A stretch of DNA of 7,310 bases. Source: Kiritimatiellia bacterium. GTDB lineage: Bacteria > Verrucomicrobiota > Kiritimatiellia > RFP12 > UBA1067. How positions within the stretch are numbered: the first letter of the stretch is position 1; the number at the start of each line of letters is the position of its first letter. The DNA lies in NCBI GenBank assembly GCA_017628165.1, contig JAGBZQ010000023.1, positions 1-7,310 of the forward strand, given 5' to 3'. The notes beneath the pieces were generated by a model. That model did not search any database and had not been told where the DNA came from. It was given only the letters and a program-made list of their open reading frames with translations. Of the stretch, positions 1-5,231 are shown piece after piece. The position numbers and the translations under genes are program-made.

Positions 1-644
1 CGTTCCTCGCCGGTCACGAGTCGTTCGCCGCTGCTGAAGGTGCCATCAAGATCGCTCTTAACGCCAACAAGGTGCGCAAGACGAACCTTCGCGTTATTCT
101 CAATGGTCTCGGCAAGGACGCTGCGTACATCATCTCGCGCATCAACGGCTTCACCTACGTGAAGACGGCGTTCAACAACAATACCGAGAAGATCAAGGTT
201 GTTGAGAAAAAGTCGTTCTCCAAGGGTCCTCGTGCTGCCGTCAACTGCTATGGCGCAGACAATGTCCCAGAGGGCGTTGCTATCATGCAGCTTGAGAACG
301 TCGGCGTTTCCATTACTGGTAACTCCACGAATCCGACGCGCTTCCAGCATCCTGTGGCCGGTACGTATAAGAAGTGGTGCATTGAGAATGGCAAAAAGTA
401 TTTCTCCGTTGCCTCCGGCGGCGGTACTGGCCGTACTCTCCACCCCGACAACATGGCCGCCGGTCCTTCCAGCTACGGCATGACCGACACTATGGGCCGT
501 ATGCACTCCGACGCTCAGTTCGCGGGCTCCAGCTCCGTTCCTGCGCACGTGGAGATGATGGGTCTCATCGGTATGGGCAACAACCCGATGGTCGGCGCCA
601 CCGTCGCCGTCGCTGTTGCGGTTGAGGAGAGCTTCAAGAAGTAA
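1..644 (+). CDS. GGGtGRT-family protein, C-terminal part (5' end outside the window)
   Basis: The frame is open from base 3, so about 213 C-terminal residues are present and the true start lies upstream. The diagnostic motif GGGTGRT is encoded at 417-437. It is followed by a conserved-looking stretch rich in Gly, Met and His (HPDNMAAGPSSYGMTD, then two further GM-containing segments). This matches the uncharacterised GGGtGRT family, whose members are about 330 residues long, so roughly the last two thirds are seen. The family has no established reaction. The glycine-rich motif suggests phosphate or nucleotide binding, but that is inference. There is no signal peptide or membrane segment in the visible part, which fits a cytosolic protein. 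Lys and Asn codons are mostly AAG and AAC and Arg is CGT/CGC, which suggests strong expression. It is the only + strand gene and converges on the repeat protein gene. The GTG at 72 is internal, not the start. Confidence 0.85.
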   Translation, partial: FLAGHESFAAAEGAIKIALNANKVRKTNLRVILNGLGKDAAYIISRINGFTYVKTAFNNNTEKIKVVEKKSFSKGPRAAVNCYGADNVPEGVAIMQLENVGVSITGNSTNPTRFQHPVAGTYKKWCIENGKKYFSVASGGGTGRTLHPDNMAAGPSSYGMTDTMGRMHSDAQFAGSSSVPAHVEMMGLIGMGNNPMVGATVAVAVAVEESFKK

Positions 645-672
645 TTTTTAAGTTCTCATCAAAACAAAAGCG

Positions 673-706
673 AAAAGCCGCCGGAGAATTTTCTCTGGCG
701 GCTTTT
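673..706 (+). terminator. Rho-independent terminator between convergent genes
   Basis: A 10-bp stem (AAAAGCCGCC at 673-682 with GGCGGCTTTT at 697-706) continues through a wobble pair and GAGA/TCTC to a small loop. It lies 28 bases after the stop codon of the GGGtGRT gene. The 683/696 position pairs as G-U only in + strand RNA, and T-rich sequence follows, so the main job is ending the + transcript. The other arm begins with an A-run, so it may also stop the repeat-protein transcript, whose stop codon is about 18 bases away on the - strand. Confidence 0.85.
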
Positions 707-723
707 GCTTTGCAGATTCGGTT

Positions 724-2907
724 TTAATCGCCGTCGGCGGCAAATTTTTGCGAACTGACCATAACTTTCAGGAAGTTTGTTTTTTCTCGTGGTTTGGGGA
801 TCATCAATGAAACTCCATTGGCTGTCGCGCGCGCTGCAGAATCCGGTGCCCTCGCCGCTTTGAGCCCGTCAAGGCTGGAGGAGGAAAATATTCCGTACCA
901 GAAGCCTTCCTTTGCGGAGTTGAGCGAAATTACAACCTGGTCGGTTTGTGCGGCAGTTATCTGTTCAATAACTTGTTGAGAGGTCTTTGTGAACTCCAGT
1001 GCATCCAAGTCAAGTTCGGCTGAAATGACAACTGCCCCCGTGGTGCCTATTGCAGACTTCTTCTTAAAGAAGCGGGATTCTTGGGAGATGTCGCTCGGTA
1101 TGAATACGACCTTCTCCAGAAAAGCATCGGCATCATCTTGTGTGAAGACGCCTCTCGCGGCAGGAGTTATCCGTATAGAAGCGTCCGGAGTGAATGCCGT
1201 GAAGTCCGGCAGTGAATTCACGTAGTTCCGAGCAGTCTCTTTATTGAAGTGGATGAGCTGCATATCATTCCACAAATTCCCTGCCGCAGCCCATCCCCAT
1301 GCGTTTTGGGGTATAAAGACCTTGGCCGTCTTCGGGCAGGAATGGAATGCATAATTCCCCACGGCTGGTTCATTGCCGTTGAATGTTATGGATGCGAGCG
1401 ATTGGCAGCCGCAGAAGGCGTAGTTGCCGATGAGCAGTATGTCGTCTTCAAAGACAACCTTATGCAGGTTCGAGCAGTTGTAAAAGGCAAAGTCGCCTAC
1501 TGCGATCATCGACGGTGGGAGCAGGGCGATGCGCAGAGACGAGCAGCCCTCAAATGCGGATTCTCCGATGCTGATCACGCCATCGGGAATTGTTACCGAT
1601 GTCAGTCTGTCGCAGTAGTAGAAGGCTCTGTCGCCTATGGAGGTGACATCGCAGTTTCCGAGCTTTTGGGGAATCGAGACATTCCCTGCGGTGGTTTTGG
1701 GAATCGCCGGCTTGCCGAATTGTCCGCTGTATACGGCGGCAACTCCATTTGAAACGGTGAATTCCCATGTAATTCCTCCTACGCTTTCAGCATAGGGGCC
1801 GCCGTCGTGTTTTGCGGCGATGACCGTCATGCCGTACCATTCAGTTCCTGTGCCAGACCAGCTCTCATGTTCAACAGGGAGTGTAACCTGAGCGCCTTCA
1901 GGTGGACAGGTAAAAAGGTTTTCCCCCATTATTGGAGCATTCCCTATGAATCTGACGGAATTCATCGCCGGACAGTTTTCAAAGGCATGCTCTCCGATGC
2001 CTGTAACGCTTGATGGAATTGTAATGGATTGTAGAGAGGTGCATCCGGAAAAAGCATAGCGTGCGATATTTGTTATGCCGAACGGAAGTTCAACGGCTGC
2101 AAGCGAAGGGCAGCAGGAGAATGCAGAGGCCTTGATGTTTTTGAGCTTTTTGGGAAGCGTTACACTTTTGAGGGAATTGCAGCGGGTGAAGAGACATTCG
2201 TCTATTTCAGCGAGACTATTTGGCAGTGATATGCTTTCAAGAGCTTCGCAATAGTAGAACGCTCTCTCACCGAATGCAGTGACGCTCGAAGGGATTGAGA
2301 TGGATTTCAGTTTACTGCATTCCGAGAAGGCGTATTTCCCGATATTCGTAACTCCACTTGGAATAGTTACATCGGTCAGTTTGTATTTTTTGTAAAGAGC
2401 ATACGCACTTAAGGATTTTACATTAGAGGGGATGGTAAGATTTGTTTCTTTGCCCCAATATCCAAAAAGAATATCTTTCTGAATCACGAATCCCTGTGCA
2501 TTTGTAAGGCTCCAGCATTCTGAAAACGCCATGTCGCCGATACTGGTGATGCTGTCAGGCAGAAAGATGTCGTTAAGCGAGGTGCAGGCGAAGAAAGCTC
2601 CTTCTTCAAGCTTTGTCACGCCTTCGGGGATGGCGACGCCGGTTATTGATCTGCAGTCCCGGAAAGCGTATCTTCCGATCGCTGTCACTTTTTTGTTGTC
2701 GATAACACTTGGGATAGGCACAACTCCGGAAGTGTCGGTGGGAATGGCGCTTCCACCGTCTGCGCTTCCGATTACGATTGTTCCGTCGCTTTGTTCGTAA
2801 TATTTCCACGGAATATTACGGTGGACGGTGGCTGTGGCGGTTAACGCCGCTACAGCGGATATGGCCGCTGCGAAGGTTTTAGCAGGAGCCGTTTTTAGTG
2901 TGAACAT
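724..2907 (-). CDS. Secreted BspA-type leucine-rich repeat protein with two repeat modules
   Basis: This 727-residue protein begins with a signal peptide: lysines at 5 and 10, an Ala-rich core, and an ATA cleavage site near residue 26. It then has two similar modules. Each starts with a Trp cap (W34 and W381), and 47 residues later comes the first BspA/LRR_5 repeat of the form AFxxC...L..I.IP..V..IG. Block 1 has ten repeats, with the Ala of AFxxC at 81, 104, 127, 170, 193, 216, 239, 262, 285 and 308. Block 2 has five, at 428, 451, 474, 497 and 520. The step is 23 residues, except around 128-170 where an irregular segment (GFVIQKDILFGYWG) interrupts. Residues 556-727 are not repeats, and I recognise no catalytic motif or membrane anchor there. 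Such repeats serve in binding or adhesion in other bacteria, so a surface or secreted binding role is likely but the ligand is unknown. The start is set by an AGGAGG ribosome site 7 bases upstream. The gene stands alone between two terminators. Confidence 0.9.
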   Translation of the reverse strand: MFTLKTAPAKTFAAAISAVAALTATATVHRNIPWKYYEQSDGTIVIGSADGGSAIPTDTSGVVPIPSVIDNKKVTAIGRYAFRDCRSITGVAIPEGVTKLEEGAFFACTSLNDIFLPDSITSIGDMAFSECWSLTNAQGFVIQKDILFGYWGKETNLTIPSNVKSLSAYALYKKYKLTDVTIPSGVTNIGKYAFSECSKLKSISIPSSVTAFGERAFYYCEALESISLPNSLAEIDECLFTRCNSLKSVTLPKKLKNIKASAFSCCPSLAAVELPFGITNIARYAFSGCTSLQSITIPSSVTGIGEHAFENCPAMNSVRFIGNAPIMGENLFTCPPEGAQVTLPVEHESWSGTGTEWYGMTVIAAKHDGGPYAESVGGITWEFTVSNGVAAVYSGQFGKPAIPKTTAGNVSIPQKLGNCDVTSIGDRAFYYCDRLTSVTIPDGVISIGESAFEGCSSLRIALLPPSMIAVGDFAFYNCSNLHKVVFEDDILLIGNYAFCGCQSLASITFNGNEPAVGNYAFHSCPKTAKVFIPQNAWGWAAAGNLWNDMQLIHFNKETARNYVNSLPDFTAFTPDASIRITPAARGVFTQDDADAFLEKVVFIPSDISQESRFFKKKSAIGTTGAVVISAELDLDALEFTKTSQQVIEQITAAQTDQVVISLNSAKEGFWYGIFSSSSLDGLKAARAPDSAARATANGVSLMIPKPREKTNFLKVMVSSQKFAADGD
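1273..1653 (-). repeat. Leucine-rich repeat block 2 (five 69-bp units)
   Basis: Residues 419-545 hold five units with the AFxxC alanine at 428, 451, 474, 497 and 520, an exact 23-residue step. The block is preceded by a second copy of the Trp-containing cap seen before block 1, and it ends in a tail with Trp residues (NAWGWAAAGNLW) similar to the end of block 1. Confidence 0.85.
1948..2694 (-). repeat. Leucine-rich repeat block 1 (ten 69-bp units)
   Basis: Residues 72-320 of the secreted protein hold ten LRR_5-type units spaced 23 residues (69 bp) apart, apart from one 43-residue step. The unit at residue 170 is degenerate, reading ALYKK in place of AFxxC. The conservation is in the protein (AF, Cys, Leu, IP), and the DNA has diverged between copies, so this is an old repeat family rather than recent tandem expansion. 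Confidence 0.85.
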
Positions 2908-2981
2908 ACCGCATCCTCCTTCCTGTTGCCAGCAACCATAGCCATGCCGACTGTAGGCATTTGAGCGATGGCTGCATTCAT
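2895..2981 (-). other. Candidate 28-codon leader reading frame overlapping the repeat-protein start
   Basis: An ATG at 2981 opens a frame of 28 codons (begins MNAAIAQMPTVGMAMVAG, ends VCSH, TAA at 2895). It overlaps the first 13 bases of the repeat-protein gene in another frame. Its ATG follows an A8 run (2983-2990) with no Shine-Dalgarno and would be only about a dozen bases from the predicted transcription start. It could be a translated leader that couples to the downstream start, or it could be chance. The peptide resembles nothing I know. Confidence 0.15.
2915..2920 (-). promoter_or_regulatory. Strong Shine-Dalgarno of the repeat-protein gene
   Basis: AGGAGG in the - strand mRNA, inside a longer GGAAGGAGGAT purine run, sits 7 bases before the ATG at 2907. 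This fixes that ATG as the start and predicts efficient initiation. Confidence 0.85.
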
Positions 2982-3000
2982 GTTTTTTTTGGCGGCCGGT

Positions 3001-3029
3001 AATATAATCTTTTCTCTCGTTAAAGTAAA
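3001..3029 (-). promoter_or_regulatory. Predicted sigma70-type promoter of the repeat-protein gene
   Basis: On the - strand, TTTACT (3024-3029) and TATATT (3001-3006) are separated by 17 bases. The boxes match 4/6 and 5/6 of the consensus. An A9 run at 3033-3041 lies just upstream and resembles an UP element. Initiation near 2994 would give a leader of about 87 bases that includes a small hairpin (ATGCC/GGCAT, 2944-2960) and the overlapping short frame. The prediction is from sequence alone. Confidence 0.5.
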
Positions 3030-3048
3030 GAGTTTTTTTTTCAGATGT

Positions 3049-3086
3049 AAAAAAAAGAAGAAGCGCCCAAAACTGGACGCTTCTTC
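3049..3086 (-). terminator. Strong Rho-independent terminator after the small basic protein gene
   Basis: A perfect stem of about 13 pairs around an AAAC loop (3057-3086) becomes GUUU in the - strand RNA and is followed there by eight U residues (3049-3056). The one imperfect position (3066/3077) pairs as G-U only in - strand RNA, which fixes the orientation. It lies about 30 bases after the stop codon of the small basic protein and isolates the repeat-protein gene from upstream transcription. Confidence 0.92.
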
Positions 3087-3116
3087 CTTTTCCGTACGAA
3101 CTTTTAAAGGTTCTTA

Positions 3117-3272
3117 TCAGAATTCAGGTTTGGTCTTTTTAAGACCGAGGCCACGGCAACCTTCCTTCCACTCTCCACGCTTCTGGAGGAGATTGACGCG
3201 CTCGAAACGCTTCAAGACGTTACGCCTGGAGGTGATTTTTCCGGAACCCTTAAGAGATGCGTGCTGGCTCAT
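3117..3272 (-). CDS. Small basic protein of the Verrucomicrobia/Chlamydiae family (probably ribosome-associated)
   Basis: This 51-residue, very basic protein starts MSQHASLKGSGKITSRRNVL, continues KRFERVNLLQKRGEWKEGCR and ends GLGLKKTKPEF. The SLKG...RRNVLKRFERV...L..RG.WK.G....GL.KTKPE pattern matches the PVC small basic protein family (as I recall it, TIGR04137), a lineage-restricted protein thought to act with the ribosome. No biochemical role is proven. The segment where I remember VTGLPKTKP reads CRGLGLKKTKPEF here, a small variation with an unusual Cys. AAAGGAAG (3281-3288) gives a ribosome site 8 bases before the ATG. The gene has its own strong promoter upstream and its own terminator, as expected of an abundant small protein. 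It lies 68 bases downstream of the isomerase gene. The + strand frame across this region is a shadow. Confidence 0.9.
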   Translation of the reverse strand: MSQHASLKGSGKITSRRNVLKRFERVNLLQKRGEWKEGCRGLGLKKTKPEF

Positions 3273-3280
3273 TTTTCTAT

Positions 3281-3288
3281 CTTCCTTT
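3281..3288 (-). promoter_or_regulatory. Ribosome binding site of the small basic protein gene
   Basis: AAAGGAAG in the - strand mRNA lies 8 bases before the ATG at 3272 and supports that start for a gene too short to be called on length alone. Confidence 0.7.
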
Positions 3289-3300
3289 CAACGAGATGAT

Positions 3301-3329
3301 AGTATATCATTTATGGCTGATTTAATCAA
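3301..3329 (-). promoter_or_regulatory. Near-consensus sigma70 promoter of the small basic protein gene
   Basis: On the - strand, TTGATT (3324-3329) and TATACT (3301-3306) are separated by exactly 17 bases. The boxes match 4/6 and 5/6 of the consensus. Transcription would begin near 3294, giving a leader of about 22 bases that contains the ribosome site. The -35 box overlaps an 11-base palindrome, TGATTTAATCA (3318-3328), which could be an operator or chance. Confidence 0.65.
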
Positions 3330-3340
3330 CCCGTAGATAT

Positions 3341-4543
3341 TTACTTTTTCTCTTCTGTCTTAGGCGCCTCAGGAGCGCTCTCCTTGGCTGTTTCAGGCGG
3401 AAGAATGTCCTTGAAATCCTCAGCAAGCTCAACTTTTGCATTGCGAATCGTATTGATTACGAATTCGTTGACAGCCTTGGCGTTCTTCCTCTGCTTGAGC
3501 GATGCTACAACATCCTCGAGCTTTGGAAGGGGCTGAGGCTCAGAGACTCTGATGAGGATGTGGCTGGCCTTGACAGTCTCTTCCTTGCCTTCGGCCGCGG
3601 CCTTCTTATCCGTTGTCATGATGAGGTGATAGCCGAAGCTTGTCTTGACAGGCTCGGAAATTTCCCCGATCTTGAGAGCGAAAGCGGCCTTGTCGAATTC
3701 GGGAACCATCTGCCCGTGGCCGAATTCACCGAGGTCTCCGCCTTTTTGACCGGAGGGGCAAGAGGAATTCTTTTCCGCGAGCTTTGCAAAGACTTCGGCC
3801 TTCTTGTCGGCGGGAGCGGCGTCAAGTTCCTTCTTGAGCTCTGCGATCTTCGCCTTGGCGGCCTCGTCATTCAAGCACTTGGCATTCTGGGCCTTGATGG
3901 ACTCAATTACTTTATTTGCCTCGGGCGTATAGTCAGTCGTGTCCTTGTCGAGAACCTGCGTCTTGATCATTTTCTCGATGAGCATTCCACTCTTGAGGGA
4001 GTTGAGCATTTTGTCCTTGTCGACGCCTTGCTTTTTGAGAAGCTCGTCAAATGTCTTGGGCGCGTCAGGCATAGAAGCGATCTGCTTGATGATTTCCGCC
4101 TTGCGAGCCTCCATTTCGGCATCTGAGATGGATATGTTGAGAGCTGCCGCGCTATCGGCAAGAACCGTTTCCGCCATGAAGCGAGATGCGAGATCCTTGA
4201 TGTAATAGCTCTTCATCATCTTCGCCTGAGCCTTCATTCCCTCTTTCGCCTTTTCATCCTTGGCCTGAGCGAGCTGGGCTTCGAAAAGCATATTGAACTG
4301 GGCTTCGGCTTCACCGCGCGTGAGCTTTTTCCCGCCGACACTCACGATGACTTCATTCGGATCCTTGGTTTCTTCCTTTGGGGGCTCAAGAACCGGTTCG
4401 GGAAGGGGGAGCGGTTCCGCGGAAATCTCAGGCTTGTCCGCGCAGGATTTCTCCTTGCCGCTGCAGCACTTCTCTTTGTCGCAACATCCTGTTACCATAG
4501 CAGCGGCTGCGATCGCCGCGCAAGCAATATGAATCTTAGCCAT
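3341..4543 (-). CDS. Lipoprotein peptidyl-prolyl cis-trans isomerase, PpiC/SurA/PrsA-like, with displaced first parvulin strand
   Basis: The 400-residue product is predicted to be a membrane-anchored folding factor of the envelope, isomerising X-Pro bonds. Residues 1-20 form a lipoprotein signal with lipobox VTGC and lipidated Cys20. A Cys patch (20, 21, 26, 27, 34) and a Pro/Glu linker to about 60 follow. A helical SurA-N-like segment covers about 62-205, and a parvulin domain lies at about 208-331. The parvulin signature is clear: FAKLAEKNSSCPSG (252-265), GGDLGEF (268-274), GQMVPEFDKAAF (277-288), FGYHLI (303-308). The ASHILI strand that normally opens the domain is instead at 326-331, after FGYHLI. 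The protein ends in a Pro/Ala/Glu/Lys tail. I chose the ATG at 4543. An in-frame ATG at 4642 would bury the signal peptide and overlap recO by 95 bases. The ribosome site is weak (AGG), 4 bases after the recO stop, so translation is probably coupled to recO. Confidence 0.88.
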   Translation of the reverse strand: MAKIHIACAAIAAAAMVTGCCDKEKCCSGKEKSCADKPEISAEPLPLPEPVLEPPKEETKDPNEVIVSVGGKKLTRGEAEAQFNMLFEAQLAQAKDEKAKEGMKAQAKMMKSYYIKDLASRFMAETVLADSAAALNISISDAEMEARKAEIIKQIASMPDAPKTFDELLKKQGVDKDKMLNSLKSGMLIEKMIKTQVLDKDTTDYTPEANKVIESIKAQNAKCLNDEAAKAKIAELKKELDAAPADKKAEVFAKLAEKNSSCPSGQKGGDLGEFGHGQMVPEFDKAAFALKIGEISEPVKTSFGYHLIMTTDKKAAAEGKEETVKASHILIRVSEPQPLPKLEDVVASLKQRKNAKAVNEFVINTIRNAKVELAEDFKDILPPETAKESAPEAPKTEEKK

Positions 4544-4547
4544 GTTT

Positions 4548-5231
4548 TTACCTGTTTTCTTTCTTCTTTTGTTGTATCGCCTGAATGACATGACGCCTTG
4601 TTTTAGGCGGTTCATCCAGATGGAATATATAGAATACACCAATTACCCTGCTCGCGTCTACTAGAATTTGCATTTTTTTTTCATTACGCGGATTTCGTAT
4701 GCAGGCGGCAGCCTCCGGAGAAACTGTGATTTTCCGTTCTCCGCGCAGGGTAAACACCCCTGAGTCGGCTTCGATTTCGGGTGAAAGTCCCATAAGTTTC
4801 AGCGCGGCAATCTCGAAGGCGAGGAGCTCTGCAAGCAGGATCTCCGCGTTTTCAAGCTTTGAGATGGCATCGTCGAGAAGATTGAACCATTCGGCAGCAT
4901 CGGGGCCCTGAGGCGATAGAGAGGCGGCAATGGTTCTGAAATGCTCTGCTACAAGGAGCTTGCGGTAGTCGCCGCGGAGGAACTCGTTGAGCTTCAATGG
5001 CGTACATTCGCGCAGGGCGTGGACATCGCCTTTGGCGTTGAGGTAATAGACGATCTCGCAGATATAGTTGAGGTCGTACTGCCCAAGAAACGCGCTCTTG
5101 GGGCGAACTGCACCTTTTACAGATGATGTGATTTTTCCATCTGGCGTGAGCCATGAAACGATATGGCTTGTTTGCGACCACGGGCTGATGGAAAGGCATA
5201 TCGCCTTTGTTTTAGCCGTTTCGCCTGCCAT
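4548..5231 (-). CDS. recO: DNA repair protein RecO
   Basis: The 227-residue product fits RecO, which anneals SSB-coated DNA and, with RecR, loads RecA in the RecF pathway. The N-terminal OB-fold signature is visible: AICLSISPWSQTSHIVSWLT (10-29), then DGKITSSVKGAVRPKSAFLG (31-50), as in the family pattern of A.vL...p..E.s.iv..fT..G.i..vaKGarr.kS. The rest is helical. The length is close to the usual 230-250. Where many RecO proteins carry a four-Cys zinc site, after LMGLSPEIE at about 147-180, only one Cys (177) is present, so the zinc site is lost as in E. coli RecO. The ATG at 5231 overlaps the mtaB stop by one base (TGATG), with GGAG at 5242-5245 as ribosome site. A longer in-frame start at 5372 would overlap mtaB by 142 bases and adds sequence unlike RecO. 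Confidence 0.85.
   Translation of the reverse strand: MAGETAKTKAICLSISPWSQTSHIVSWLTPDGKITSSVKGAVRPKSAFLGQYDLNYICEIVYYLNAKGDVHALRECTPLKLNEFLRGDYRKLLVAEHFRTIAASLSPQGPDAAEWFNLLDDAISKLENAEILLAELLAFEIAALKLMGLSPEIEADSGVFTLRGERKITVSPEAAACIRNPRNEKKMQILVDASRVIGVFYIFHLDEPPKTRRHVIQAIQQKKKENR

Noticed and set aside
72..74. GTG as the start of the left-hand gene
   Set aside because: The frame is open to the window edge with family-like sequence (FLAGHESFAAAEGAIKIALN) before it, so the gene is truncated by the window rather than starting here.
1249..1752. A 167-codon open frame on the + strand
   Set aside because: It is antisense to the second leucine-rich repeat block. Its apparent periodicity follows from the repeats on the coding strand.
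1273..2694. The regular 69-bp spacing as a CRISPR array or recent tandem DNA repeat
   Set aside because: Copies are conserved in protein pattern but diverged in DNA, with no identical repeats or spacers. They encode leucine-rich repeats.
2968..3336. A 122-codon open frame on the + strand between the repeat gene and the isomerase
   Set aside because: It runs antisense through two promoters, a terminator U-tract (giving KKKKKK) and the small basic protein gene. The convincing gene is on the - strand.
3560..4126. A 188-codon open frame on the + strand
   Set aside because: It lies wholly inside the isomerase gene on the other strand. The translation is a Leu/Gly/Val-rich mirror of Lys/Glu-rich coding sequence with no domain, and it has no ribosome site.
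4544..4642. Upstream in-frame start for the isomerase
   Set aside because: It would add 33 basic residues before a clear lipoprotein signal peptide and overlap recO. The ATG at 4543 fits much better.
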